Assembly (NCBI GenBank): GCA_965249005.1
Contig: CBDFLD010000017.1
Span: 310,001 to 374,000 of the forward strand
DNA from: CBDFLD01 sp965249005
Lineage (GTDB): Bacteria > Acidobacteriota > UBA6911
Reading direction: 5' to 3'
DNA: 64,000 nucleotides
The translations under genes were made by a program, and so were the position numbers. The notes beneath the pieces were generated by a model. It did no database searches and was not told the origin of the DNA. It saw only the letters and a program-made list of their open reading frames with translations. Positions 28,770-37,470 of this stretch are shown here, piece after piece (the stretch's first letter is position 1; every line of letters starts with the position of its first letter).

Positions 28770-28803
28770 AGTAAGTTTCTAATTTCGCTCAGGAGGTCAG
28801 TGC

Positions 28804-30396
28804 ATGAGTGGCAAAAAGGTGACTTTTAGTTTGGACGCACGCGCGGCAATAATGCGTGGAGTGGATGCCCTCGCCGACACGGTGAAGGTAACCTTGGGAC
28901 CCCGCGGGAGAAACGTTTTACTTTCCAAATCGTTTGGCTCGCCCCTGATCACCAAGGATGGAGTCACGGTCGCAAAGGAGATCGAGCTCAAGGAAAGAGA
29001 GGAAGATATCGGTGCGCGGATGGTCCGGGAGGTTGCGAGCAAGACTTCCGACTTGGCAGGAGACGGAACCACGACCGCGACCATTTTGGCACAGTCGATT
29101 TTTCGTCATGGGTTGAAGAACGTCACGGCCGGCGCCAATCCCATGGCCCTGAAGCGCGGGATCGATCTTGCCGTGGCTGCAGCAACGAAGGAGATCGGCC
29201 GGCTGAGCAAGAAGGTCCAGGGAAAAGAGGACATCACGAGCATCGGGACGGTATCCGCCAACGGTGATGCCCGAATCGGACGGCTACTGGCCGAAGCGAT
29301 CGAGAAAGTCGGCCATGATGGTGTCGTCACTGTCGAGGAAGCGAGAGGAATGGAGACGGAATTGGAGGTCGTGGAGGGAATGCGATTTGATCGAGGATAC
29401 CTATCCGCGCATTTCGTGACCAACCAAGAGCGCATGGAATGTGTTTTGGAAAACCCGGTCATTCTTATCCACGAGAAGAAGATATCCGCCATCAAGGACC
29501 TGCTGCCGGTTCTGGAGAAGGTCTCCAAATCTGGGAACTCGCTCCTTGTCCTCGCCGAGGACGTGGAGGGCGAGGCGCTAGCGACATTCGTCGTCAACAA
29601 CCTGAGGGGAGTTATGAAATGCGCCGCCGTCAAGGCTCCCGGTTTCGGAGACCGACGCAAGGCGATGCTGGAAGATATTGCCGTTTTGACAGGAGGACGT
29701 TTCCTCTCGGAGGACCTGGGCATCAAACTGGAGAACGTTGAAATCGGCGATCTCGGCCGGGCCAAGCGAGTCATTTTGGACAAGGAAAACACAACCATCG
29801 TCGAGGGTGGGGGGTCGAGCAAGGAGATCGGTGGTCGAATCTCGTCGCTTCGAACCCAGATCGACGAGACAACCTCCGACTACGACAAGGAAAAGCTCCA
29901 GGAACGTCTGGCCAAGTTGGCTGGCGGAGTGGCGGTTGTTCGAGTCGGCGCGGCCACCGAAGCGGAAATGAAGGAACTCAAGGCGAGAGCGGAAGATGCT
30001 CATCACGCCACGCAGGCGGCCATTGAAGAAGGGGTTGTACCGGGTGGAGGCGTCGCCTTGCTCCGGGCCCAGGAAACCGTGGAGGGTCTCGATTTGCAGG
30101 ACGATGAGAAAACTGGATCTCGCGTTGTCGCGGCCGCTTTGGATGCGCCGCTGCTCAAAATTGCCGAGAATGCCGGCTTGAACGGGGCCATTGTCTCGGC
30201 GCAGGTCAAAAACGGCAAAGGCAACTACGGACTCAACGCGGAGACCCTGGAGTATGAAGATCTGGTCGAGGCCGGCGTGATCGACCCGACCAAGGTGGTT
30301 CGGGTCGCGCTTGAAAACGCCGCGTCGATTGCGGGCCTCTTGCTGACCACTGAAGCGGTGGTCACCGAGCTGCCGGAGGAGAAGAAGGAAAAATAG
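28804..30396 (+). CDS. groEL: chaperonin GroEL (solitary, no groES beside it)
   Basis: 60-kDa chaperonin, 530 residues, aligning with GroEL throughout: TLGPRGRNV, the ATPase GDGTTTATILA with catalytic Asp, the apical-domain region around VEGMRFDRGYLSAHFVTN and VVPGGGVALL. The C-terminus ends PEEKKEK, lacking the Gly-Gly-Met tail that lines the cavity of typical GroEL. No groES gene is in the flanks, which suggests an additional copy besides a main groESL operon elsewhere. AGGAGG lies 9 bases upstream of the ATG. The preceding 200 bases hold the promoter and GC-rich palindromes. Confidence 0.95.
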   Translation: MSGKKVTFSLDARAAIMRGVDALADTVKVTLGPRGRNVLLSKSFGSPLITKDGVTVAKEIELKEREEDIGARMVREVASKTSDLAGDGTTTATILAQSIFRHGLKNVTAGANPMALKRGIDLAVAAATKEIGRLSKKVQGKEDITSIGTVSANGDARIGRLLAEAIEKVGHDGVVTVEEARGMETELEVVEGMRFDRGYLSAHFVTNQERMECVLENPVILIHEKKISAIKDLLPVLEKVSKSGNSLLVLAEDVEGEALATFVVNNLRGVMKCAAVKAPGFGDRRKAMLEDIAVLTGGRFLSEDLGIKLENVEIGDLGRAKRVILDKENTTIVEGGGSSKEIGGRISSLRTQIDETTSDYDKEKLQERLAKLAGGVAVVRVGAATEAEMKELKARAEDAHHATQAAIEEGVVPGGGVALLRAQETVEGLDLQDDEKTGSRVVAAALDAPLLKIAENAGLNGAIVSAQVKNGKGNYGLNAETLEYEDLVEAGVIDPTKVVRVALENAASIAGLLLTTEAVVTELPEEKKEK

Positions 30397-30521
30397 CTTT
30401 CAGCGTCCGACCAGCGCGTTGCGTCGGTCACTTGGGAACGTAACTGCATTGCACAGCCTGCGTGGTTCTTGGCGCTTTTCAATCATAGGATGAAACATAG
30501 ACTAGATTGCGGTGTATTCCA

Positions 30522-30556
30522 TAGCTGATAGCTGATAGCTGATAGCTGATAGCTGA
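30522..30556 (+). repeat. tandem TAGCTGA x5 just upstream of gap
   Basis: Five perfect 7-nt units end 16 bases before the gap start codon, directly before its ribosome-binding GAGGAGAG. Such an array is prone to copy-number change and lies in the leader of the glycolytic operon. A related AGCTGA-rich sequence occurs at 60.9-61.1 kb. Confidence 0.85.
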
Positions 30557-30572
30557 TACCGAGGAGAGACTC

Positions 30573-31577
30573 ATGTCTGTGAAGGTTGGAATCAATGGTT
30601 TTGGTCGGATCGGGCGCAACCTTCTACGTTGTGCGCTGCAAGATCCAGCGTTGGAATTCGTTGGGGTCAATGATCTCACGAACCCGGAAGTCCTTGCCCA
30701 TTTGCTGCGCTACGACTCCGTCCTGGGACGATTCGGCGAAGCGGTCACGGTCGGCGAAGGATCGCTTGTCATTGGCGGCAAGACACTGCAGGTATTCAGT
30801 GAAAGAGATCCGGCGAAGCTTCCATGGGGGGATCTGGGAGCCGAGATCATTGTCGAGTCCACGGGTTTGTTCACCGAGGGCGCCAAGGCGGCAGCACACA
30901 TTCGGGATAGCGTAAAAAAGGTCATTATTTCTGCTCCGGGCAAGAACGTCCATGGGACTTTTTGTATGGGAGTCAACATGGATTCCTATGATCCCAAGCA
31001 ACATCATGTCATTTCGAATGCATCCTGCACGACCAATTGCCTGGCCCCGGTGGCGAAGGTCATCGATGACCACTTCGGCCTCGAATCGGGTTTCATGACG
31101 ACGATCCACAGCTACACCAACGATCAAAACCTACTGGACCTGCAACACAAGGATTTGCGCCGGGCCCGCGCCGCCGGTGTGAACATGGTCCCGAGCACGA
31201 CCGGAGCGGCTCGGGCGATCGGCTTGGTGCTACCGAACCTTGCGGGACGGCTGGACGGGATGGCGATTCGCGTTCCCACCCCGAATGTATCATTGGTGGA
31301 CCTCGTGACCAGCGTGCGCGAAAAGACCACGAAGGAAGACGTGAACCAGGCGCTCAAGAGCGCCGCCGACGGTCCGATGCAAGGGATCCTCGGTTATTCG
31401 GAGGAGCCGCTGGTTTCGTCCGACTATCTGCAGAGCCCGCTTTCATCGTCGGTAGATGGCCTGGAGACAAAGGTGCACGGCAACCTCGTCAAGGTCTTAT
31501 CTTGGTACGACAACGAATGGGGCTACTCCAATCGTTTGCGCGATCTCCTCGGATATGTCGCCGAACGCCTCCGCTAG
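30573..31577 (+). CDS. gap: glyceraldehyde-3-phosphate dehydrogenase, type I
   Basis: Oxidises glyceraldehyde-3-phosphate to 1,3-bisphosphoglycerate with NAD+. It has GINGFGRIGRNLLR at the nucleotide fold, Asp in VNDLTN (residue 34) favouring NAD, the catalytic SNASCTTNC with Cys152, and WYDNEWGYSNR at the C-terminus. At 334 residues it is full length. It heads the gap-pgk-tpiA-secG-tRNA operon, and GAGGAGAG precedes the ATG. Confidence 0.96.
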   Translation: MSVKVGINGFGRIGRNLLRCALQDPALEFVGVNDLTNPEVLAHLLRYDSVLGRFGEAVTVGEGSLVIGGKTLQVFSERDPAKLPWGDLGAEIIVESTGLFTEGAKAAAHIRDSVKKVIISAPGKNVHGTFCMGVNMDSYDPKQHHVISNASCTTNCLAPVAKVIDDHFGLESGFMTTIHSYTNDQNLLDLQHKDLRRARAAGVNMVPSTTGAARAIGLVLPNLAGRLDGMAIRVPTPNVSLVDLVTSVREKTTKEDVNQALKSAADGPMQGILGYSEEPLVSSDYLQSPLSSSVDGLETKVHGNLVKVLSWYDNEWGYSNRLRDLLGYVAERLR

Positions 31578-31605
31578 TTTGCCTCGCTACGGCTCAATCA
31601 GGTTG

Positions 31606-32787
31606 ATGGACATGAGCAAGTCGACGATTCGCGATCTCGATCTGAGCGGAGCGCGCGTTTTCATTCGCGTGGACTTCAACGTGCCCTTGGACAACGGCCA
31701 AGTGGCCGACGACCTGCGTCTGAGGCGAGCGATGGAAACCATCCAGTATGGCATTTCCCATGGGGCTATTCTGATCTTGGCGTCGCATCTCGGTCGTCCC
31801 AAAGGAACGCCAAGCCCGGAGCTGAGCCTGGCGCCCGCTGGCGCGCGGCTCGCTGAGCTTCTGGGACGGCAAGTCCGGTTCGTTCCAGACTGTGTGGGCC
31901 CGGAGGTGGAGAATGCCGTGGGTGCGGCGAGGCCGGGGGATGTCATTCTCCTCGAGAATCTGCGTTTCTACGCGGAAGAGGAAGCGAACGATCGCCGGTT
32001 CGCGAAGAAGCTCGGCCGTCTGGCCCAGTACTATTGCAACGATGCCTTCGGGACTGCCCACCGGGCACACGCTTCCACGGACGCGATCACGAGCTTTGCC
32101 GATCGAGCCGTCGCGGGTTTTTTGATGGAAAAGGAACTGCACTATCTCGGCGAGTCGTTGAAAAACCCGGAGCGTCCGTTCATCGCAATTCTGGGTGGCG
32201 CCAAGATCTCCGACAAGATCGAGGTGATTCAAGAGTTCTTGCAAAAGGTCGACCGCATATTGATCGGGGGAGCGATGAGCTTCACCTTTCTCAAGAGTCA
32301 AGGGATCGGAGTGGGAAAGTCCCTCTGTGAAGTGGGCAAACTCGAACTGGCGAGAGATCTGCTCTCGAGGGCGCCGGAGGTTCTTGTGCTCCCCGTCGAT
32401 ACCGTTTCCGCCAACAGTATCGAGGACCAGGACTCTGCGCACGAAGTCGCGATGGGGGCTATTCCACCCGAGGAGATGGGACTGGATATCGGGTCGAAAA
32501 CAGTCGCGTCCTACCGGGACATCATCGGAGAGGCCAAGACTATTGTCTGGAACGGTCCGATGGGCGTGTTTGAAAAGGACGCCTTTGCCGGTGGAACACT
32601 GGCGATCGCGAGAGCTGTCGCGGCATCCGAAGCCCAGTCCATCATCGGCGGAGGCGACTCGGCAGCGGCGGTTCACAAGGCCGGAGTCGCGCAGGAGATC
32701 TCTCATATCTCAACCGGGGGGGGTGCGTCCCTCGAGTTGCTGGCGGGGCGGACCTTGCCCGGGGTAGCCGCCCTGGAAGACCAATAG
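31606..32787 (+). CDS. pgk: phosphoglycerate kinase
   Basis: Transfers the acyl phosphate of 1,3-bisphosphoglycerate to ADP. It shows VFIRVDFNVPLDNG, ASHLGRPKG, LLENLRFYAEEEAND, AILGGAKISDKI, and VWNGPMGVFE before the C-terminal GGGDSAAAV. The start at 31606 gives 393 residues; an ATG two codons later is equally possible, while the longer open frame back into gap lacks family similarity. It lies 28 bases after gap. Confidence 0.95.
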   Translation: MDMSKSTIRDLDLSGARVFIRVDFNVPLDNGQVADDLRLRRAMETIQYGISHGAILILASHLGRPKGTPSPELSLAPAGARLAELLGRQVRFVPDCVGPEVENAVGAARPGDVILLENLRFYAEEEANDRRFAKKLGRLAQYYCNDAFGTAHRAHASTDAITSFADRAVAGFLMEKELHYLGESLKNPERPFIAILGGAKISDKIEVIQEFLQKVDRILIGGAMSFTFLKSQGIGVGKSLCEVGKLELARDLLSRAPEVLVLPVDTVSANSIEDQDSAHEVAMGAIPPEEMGLDIGSKTVASYRDIIGEAKTIVWNGPMGVFEKDAFAGGTLAIARAVAASEAQSIIGGGDSAAAVHKAGVAQEISHISTGGGASLELLAGRTLPGVAALEDQ

Positions 32788-32850
32788 GACGAGGCCAAAC
32801 GGTTCATGCAAGCGGTTCAAGAGTGAGCCGAATCTAACTCGAGGATCGAA

Positions 32851-33606
32851 ATGAGAACACCCGTCATGGCGGGCAACTGGAAGATGAACAACGACGCGAA
32901 CCAGGCCCGGACCTTGGCCCGCGCAATCAAGACTGCAATCACGAAGCCGGTGGAGTGTGAGGTCGTCGTCGCACCACCCTTCACTGCCCTGTCCACTGTC
33001 GCAGACGTGGTGCGGGATAGTCCCATCAAACTGGCGGCCCAGAACGTTCACTGGGAGCCGAGCGGCGCCTTTACGGGAGAGATCAGTGTCTCCATGATCG
33101 AAGCGCTCGGTTGCCAGATGGTGATTCTGGGGCATTCCGAGCGGCGGCAGTATTTCGGCGAGACGGATCATACCGTCAGCCTCCGTCTCCGGGCGGTTTT
33201 ACAATCGGCTCTGGAAGCGATTGTCTGTATCGGTGAGACTTTGCAACAACGGGATGCTGGAAACCACCTCGAGGTGATCGCCGGACAGCTGTCAGGTGCA
33301 CTCGACGGGTTGACGCCCCCTGCCCTTTTCCGTATCATGCTTGCCTACGAGCCGGTCTGGGCCATCGGGACCGGGCGCACGGCGACACCGGACGTGGCCC
33401 AGGAAGTCCATTGCTACATCCGGGAGTGGCTTTCTGGCAGGTTCGGCGCCGACATTGCGCAGGCCATTCGAATCTTGTACGGGGGAAGTGTTAAACCCGA
33501 CAACGTCGGCGCACTGATGGCCCGGGAAGATGTGGATGGCGCTCTTGTCGGCGGGGCATCGCTGACGGCGGAGAGTTTCTGCCAGCTCGTATACTATAAC
33601 GACTAA
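32851..33606 (+). CDS. tpiA: triosephosphate isomerase
   Basis: Interconverts dihydroxyacetone phosphate and glyceraldehyde-3-phosphate. Catalytic residues are all present: Lys in AGNWKMN, His in ILGHSERRQYFGE, Glu in LAYEPVWAIGTG, and the phosphate-binding ILYGGSVKPDN and GALVGGASL. At 251 residues it is full length. It is the third gene of the glycolytic operon. Confidence 0.96.
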   Translation: MRTPVMAGNWKMNNDANQARTLARAIKTAITKPVECEVVVAPPFTALSTVADVVRDSPIKLAAQNVHWEPSGAFTGEISVSMIEALGCQMVILGHSERRQYFGETDHTVSLRLRAVLQSALEAIVCIGETLQQRDAGNHLEVIAGQLSGALDGLTPPALFRIMLAYEPVWAIGTGRTATPDVAQEVHCYIREWLSGRFGADIAQAIRILYGGSVKPDNVGALMAREDVDGALVGGASLTAESFCQLVYYND

Positions 33607-33621
33607 CATAGACGTTTCCTT

Positions 33622-34035
33622 ATGCTGACTGTCGTCATCACGATCCTTCACGTTGTGGTTTGTGTCGTCCTGATACTGGTTGTGTTACTTCAATCGGGGA
33701 AAGGGGCCGATCTCGCCGGTGCGTTTGGCGGTGGCTCGACTCAGACGGCCTTTGGGAGTCGAGGGCCGTCTTCGTTTCTGTCTAAGATGACGACCGTCGC
33801 AGCCGTCTTGTTCATGATCACCTGCCTTTCTCTGTCTATGCTGGGCGGAAGGCGGAGTGACTCCTCCGTGTTGGACGCCGCCGGTTCCTCTACACCGACA
33901 GCGGTCAAGCCGGAAGTGAGCCGGCAGGCCGCGCCGACTCCTGACGAGATCAAGAGGATACAGGAGGAGGCCGAATCCAAACAGGACGAGCCGGAAACGG
34001 CACCTCAACCTCCGTCCGAAGAACCAAACCCATAA
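33622..34035 (+). CDS. secG: preprotein translocase subunit SecG
   Basis: Small inner-membrane partner of SecYE. Two hydrophobic segments (residues 3-23 and about 54-73) flank the conserved LLQSGKGADLAGAFGG and the SRGPSSFLSK loop. The tail after residue 75 is long, acidic and Pro-rich, giving 137 residues against the usual 75-115. Its position after tpiA is common in many phyla. Its stop codon is followed by the tRNA after only one base. Confidence 0.93.
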   Translation: MLTVVITILHVVVCVVLILVVLLQSGKGADLAGAFGGGSTQTAFGSRGPSSFLSKMTTVAAVLFMITCLSLSMLGGRRSDSSVLDAAGSSTPTAVKPEVSRQAAPTPDEIKRIQEEAESKQDEPETAPQPPSEEPNP

Positions 34036-34036
34036 T

Positions 34037-34121
34037 GCCGAAGTGGTGGAACTGGCAGACACGCCATCTTGAGGGGGTGGTGGGGCGACCCGTGGGGGTT
34101 CGAATCCCCCCTTCGGCACCA
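34037..34121 (+). tRNA. tRNA-Leu (anticodon GAG)
   Basis: An 85-nt class II tRNA. The acceptor stem GCCGAAG pairs with CTTCGGC, followed by A and an encoded CCA. The anticodon stem CCATC/GGTGG encloses loop TTGAGGG with anticodon GAG (codons CUC, CUU). The T arm is GGGGG-TTCGAAT-CCCCC, and the variable arm is long as expected for Leu. It starts one base past the secG stop and is probably processed from the same transcript. The accessory region begins right after it. Confidence 0.96.
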
Positions 34122-34139
34122 TATCCCTTGTCACTTTTT

Positions 34140-34210
34140 ACGGACAAGAAAAACAAGCTGCTCGCTCATAGTTTGTCCGTGATGGAAAGCGTACCCACCA
34201 GCTTCTGATA
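34140..34210 (+). repeat. short dispersed repeat, copy A
   Basis: Begins ACGGACAAGAAAAACAAGCT and ends CCCACCAGCTTCTGATA. It contains a perfect inverted repeat ACGGACAA/TTGTCCGT (34140-34147 with 34173-34180). It shares its first 40 bases with copy B (36.49 kb), and its whole length, more loosely, with copy C (37.47 kb). Confidence 0.7.
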
Positions 34211-34255
34211 CGCTGTCAAGGCGAAGGGAAACTGCACCTACTGATCAGTTTGGAT

Positions 34256-34540
34256 ATGAGCAAGCATGAGGTGCGCGAGCCGTTGACCGATCCCAAGATG
34301 CTCAGGTTCAGCAAGGCATTTGCTCCGGGGGTGCGCGAAGTTCCAGTCTCATGGCTGAGAGAACATGGAGCAGGCCGGCTGTTTTACACCAACCTGGGCC
34401 ACCGCGAAGAGACTTACGCCAACCCATCGATCATGAAACATTTGCTCGACGGCATTCAGTACGCCCTCGGGGATCTCGAGGCGGATGCCACGCCCACCGC
34501 AAAAACCGGAGAGAAGCCTGCCTTGGCTCCGGCAAAGTAG
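34256..34540 (+). pseudogene. 3' remnant of a ThuA-domain gene
   Basis: About 94 codons that read like the C-terminal end of ThuA (trehalose-utilisation) domain proteins: VSWLREHGAGRLFYTNLGHR followed by ETYANPSIMKHLLDGIQYALG, then a Pro/Ala tail. The family is about 240 residues or more, and the catalytic-fold N-terminal two thirds are missing. Upstream lies repeat copy A, so rearrangement probably removed the 5' part. A TTG at 34250 could start translation. Confidence 0.6.
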
Positions 34541-34672
34541 GATCGCCAGGAAGCTGCTTGAGACCTGGGCCTCTCACCCGTTTCGTGGTTTCCAGGCTGC
34601 CCCCTATCACCGCGTTGGACATTTGAATGGCTTCAGAGGCGTGAATTGCGGGAAGAAGGCAATGAAGCATTG

Positions 34673-35275
34673 ATGTCGTGGTCTCGCTGGCGACTCTTCA
34701 AGCGCTCGCTGATGGTCGCCTGCTTTGATCTTCTGGCCAGTTGGAATCCGCTGGCGCAGTTAAGAGCCCGCTGGTTCCCCAGCCCAGCGCAGGCCGCATG
34801 GGGTCTCCTGAATCCCGCGGCGGAGCTGGTGATCGAAACCACGGGGTCTGCCGCCAGCACTTCCTTCCATGCTTATCTCGCAGGACACAATCCCCGGTTG
34901 CGCGTAACGGGACATTGGCATATGTCATGGGTCATAATCTGGTCCGTGATCAGGAAACGCCCCACGCTGTTTTTATGGCGTGAACGAATGGCGTTTCTCG
35001 AGAGCATGACCGGCCGATACTCCCATTGGCAGGTTCAACGCTGGGCACTATGCATCCGCTGGGTACTAATCATGGGGACCGTCCGCCTGCTGAAGGGCCG
35101 CGTACTCAGCGTCCAGTATGAGCAACTGAAGCAGTCTCCGGCAGATGTGGTGGGGTCCATAAATAAACGATTCGGGCTGTCGCTGAATCCCGGAAACGAC
35201 CGGTTGCCGCACATCAAGACAACGTCACAGCAAGACCACGCAACTCTCAACAAATCGTTGGAGCGCAGCGAGTAA
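34673..35275 (+). CDS. sulfotransferase-like protein (tentative)
   Basis: A 200-residue product with no signal peptide. IETTGSAASTSFHAYLAGHN resembles the PAPS 5'-phosphosulfate loop region of sulfotransferases, though the usual Arg/Lys-Ser-Gly-Thr pattern is weak. LSVQYEQLKQSPADVVGSI matches the RYEDL-type motif common near their C-terminus. WRERMAFLESMTGRYSHW in the middle is well structured. It may be truncated and is isolated within a mosaic of gene scraps. The ATG at 34673 is chosen because the TTG at 34646 adds only a short unconserved stretch. Confidence 0.4.
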   Translation: MSWSRWRLFKRSLMVACFDLLASWNPLAQLRARWFPSPAQAAWGLLNPAAELVIETTGSAASTSFHAYLAGHNPRLRVTGHWHMSWVIIWSVIRKRPTLFLWRERMAFLESMTGRYSHWQVQRWALCIRWVLIMGTVRLLKGRVLSVQYEQLKQSPADVVGSINKRFGLSLNPGNDRLPHIKTTSQQDHATLNKSLERSE

Positions 35276-35488
35276 GCCAAGTTACGCACTCGCTCCTCTC
35301 CGAAAGATTCCCAATCCGAAGCTGTTGTGTGCGAGAGCACGGGGGGCGTCCCCTGTGTTCCGAGTTCTTTCGAGGCTGAGAACTGTGGAAACGTTTGGCA
35401 CTCGTTGGCCGAAGCGAATCGATCATGGTCCCGGTCAAGGTCTGTCTTGGCCGATGCAACCATGGACGCCGGCTCTGGAGTCGTATTT

Positions 35489-35785
35489 TCATTTGGTTCC
35501 ATCTGTAATTGACGGCGCGGAGCCTCGAATCTCAAGGTTCCGAATCCGGATGTCCAGGACCTTCACATCCTGTGCGGACAGGATGGGCCCGACCGCCTCT
35601 CTACCCGACCGCGGAGGGCGCCCCGGGGGCATGCAGACCACGTCCTCGGCGCAGAGTTCAAGCAACTCCCGGCCACGGCGCTCCATCTCGAGGCGAATCC
35701 ATCTTTGATGGAGGCGTTCGATGGCATCGAGGTCCGACTGCGGCAATTCGAGGTCCAAGTATCGTCCTCTTCCGGATTTCCCCAC
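35489..35785 (-). pseudogene. SnoaL/DUF4440-like protein, 3' truncated
   Basis: A 98-codon reading frame starting at GTG. SDLDAIERLHQRWIRLEMER, LLELCAEDVVCMPPG and GREAVGPILSA give the alpha-helix then cone-shaped beta start of NTF2-like (SnoaL/DUF4440) proteins, which run to about 130-150 residues. The last strands are replaced by an unrelated tail. It starts 5 bases after the natural stop of the broken DUF1579-like gene, so the two were probably an operon. Confidence 0.5.
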
Positions 35786-35789
35786 ACCG

Positions 35790-36332
35790 CTACTCGACGA
35801 CCCGCTTAAAGTGATTGCGAACGAAGAGCTGGAAGTCTTTTCCCGGAGGAGCGAGGTAGAATTCCTCGACGAATTCGTTCGGAGAGATCACTCGGTAGCT
35901 CTCCCTGGCTCTCCAGCCTTCCTGGAAGTTCTCGATGCTTTCGCTGTCGAAAACGACCTTGTTCTCGGCTGTCAGTTCCTTATTCAGTACGAAGCGGTTG
36001 ACGATTTGCTCGTCATGAAACTGTCAAAATACCAGCAGCTTCCGGGCGCGGTCGTAGCTGAAGAAACTCCAATTATCGTGGATCTCGCCCCGCGGGTTCT
36101 TCTCTTGTGGAGGGTAACGGGTGGTATTCCTCTCGTGAAGGTATGCACCATCCAGGACGAGTGAGTAGGTGCGCTTGACGCTGCCTTCGCCCCAGCGTCC
36201 TTTGGCCGTCCCGGTCCAGCTACCCTCCATGAAACGGATCGGGTGGAAGGGGTCCGCGACCGCTTTCTCCTGCAGCCGAGTGGTTGGGGCGGGGCCGATC
36301 AGCAGCAAGCCAATCAAGAGAGTCGCCTTCAT
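35790..36332 (-). pseudogene. DUF1579-like exported protein with in-frame TGA
   Basis: Signal peptide MKATLLIGLLLIGPAPTTRL, then FMEGSWTGTAKGRWGEGSV and EIHDNWSFFSYDRARKLLVF, typical of DUF1579/THAP4-like lipocalin-type domains. TGA at 36024-36026 interrupts the frame. Directly after it the frame continues QFHDEQIVNRFVLNKEL to SPNEFVEEFYLAPPGKDF and a natural TAG at 35790. Arg is commonly found before QFHDE, so CGA to TGA is the likely lesion. It is broken as read. Confidence 0.65.
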
Positions 36333-36755
36333 CTGTAGACACCTCCAACTCTACGGGGTCGTCTGTGTGCTGATTCTAGCCGATTCCAAGGCGATCGCAC
36401 ACCAGGGTGAGGGCTCGCTGGATGAATTCCTCCCTGTCGGCCCAGTCGTCCGACGCACCATGGTGCTCATGTCCAGTGTCGCTGAAGACGGATAAGAAAA
36501 ACAAGCTGCTCTTTCAGAGTTTGGACATGGCGAGTTGTGTTGGTATAGATATATACCGCCATTTCCATTATTTTGTTTCCTTATTTGGTAATTACTTGCA
36601 TACATTCCGCCACCATGCCGGTACATCGATGACCTCATGATGATCGTACTTGACGTCCATGAATTGGTTGTAATCTTTTTCTTCCATCCCATGAAGATAG
36701 TAACCGAGCCATAATTATTTCAAGCAGAATTCGTTGCTTTGATGACACCAAACAG
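36333..36755. other. rearranged intergenic stretch, AT-rich in its second half
   Basis: Holds repeat copy B (36488-36530), a palindrome GGTATAGATATATACC at about 36542-36557, and on the minus strand at about 36592-36718 a short coding-looking scrap (reading HGMEEKDYNQFMDV and EVIDVPAWWRNVCK before a stop) without a start. From 36530 onward base composition becomes visibly AT-rich, matching the DoxX-like gene that follows. Confidence 0.5.
36488..36530 (+). repeat. short dispersed repeat, copy B (partial)
   Basis: ACGGATAAGAAAAACAAGCTGCTC continues to TTTGGACATGG, nearly matching the first 40 bases of copy A. The second half of the repeat is absent. Confidence 0.65.
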
Positions 36756-37460
36756 ATGCAGCTCCTAACAAAACTGGACCAATTTCATACGCGAATTCGT
36801 GGGAATCGATGGTGCTTGATATTCACCATATTCACGCGCATCGTGCTTGCGGCTGGGTTTATTCCTTCAGGCATGGTCAAGATATTGTGCGAGCGATTCA
36901 CCGCGTTGAGTGACCTCCACCCCATGGGAAGTTACCTGGAAGCCCTGCATCACACCGGCTATTATTATACGTTCATCGGCATCGCACAGGTTTCGACTGC
37001 CATCCTATTGCTGATCCCACGCACTGCGCTTCTAGGTGTTCTGATCTACTTCCCTATCATTCTGAATATCTGCATCCTTTCATTTGCAGTACGTTTTGAC
37101 GGGTCACTCTTCACCTCGCCGCTTATGGTATTGGCATGCCTCTATCTCAGTTTCTGGGATCACCATAAGCTGAGACCCATATTCACCCGAACCACGGTCA
37201 TTAAATCTTTCCCGCATTGGAAGGAACTGAGTTGGAAATTCCCTTTCGGATTCGCTGGTTTTGTACTGGTGACTATCGTAGGGGTCGTTCTTGCTACGCA
37301 AACGTATGACATGTATCCGCGTAATACGAAGCTGGAATGCGAGAACCAATGTGCTGATAAGGACGATCCTGAGGCTTGTATGGACTTTTGCGATTGTATT
37401 CATGTGGAAGGCAATTCGCTTGACGATTGTTTGGAGGAGTATTATCTGGAGGAGAGATGA
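36756..37460 (+). CDS. DoxX-like membrane protein, probably acquired
   Basis: A 234-residue integral membrane protein with four hydrophobic segments (about residues 21-41, 67-86, 88-108, 111-130) and a fifth near 166-185. RIVLAAGFIPSGMVKIL and the helix pattern are DoxX-like. The C-terminal 45 residues are acidic and carry six cysteines (CENQCADKDDPEACMDFCDC), an unusual extension. Base composition and codon use are clearly more AT-rich than the rest of the window. This suggests recent transfer, plausibly from a Bacteroidota donor (inference). No partner gene is adjacent. Confidence 0.65.
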   Translation: MQLLTKLDQFHTRIRGNRWCLIFTIFTRIVLAAGFIPSGMVKILCERFTALSDLHPMGSYLEALHHTGYYYTFIGIAQVSTAILLLIPRTALLGVLIYFPIILNICILSFAVRFDGSLFTSPLMVLACLYLSFWDHHKLRPIFTRTTVIKSFPHWKELSWKFPFGFAGFVLVTIVGVVLATQTYDMYPRNTKLECENQCADKDDPEACMDFCDCIHVEGNSLDDCLEEYYLEER

Positions 37461-37470
37461 TATTGTGGGA

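Noticed and set aside
31594..32706. A 370-codon minus-strand frame
   Set aside because: Antisense to pgk, which is unmistakable.
35327..35512. Small plus-strand frame of 61 codons
   Set aside because: It has no ribosome-binding site or recognisable similarity and lies at a fragment junction.
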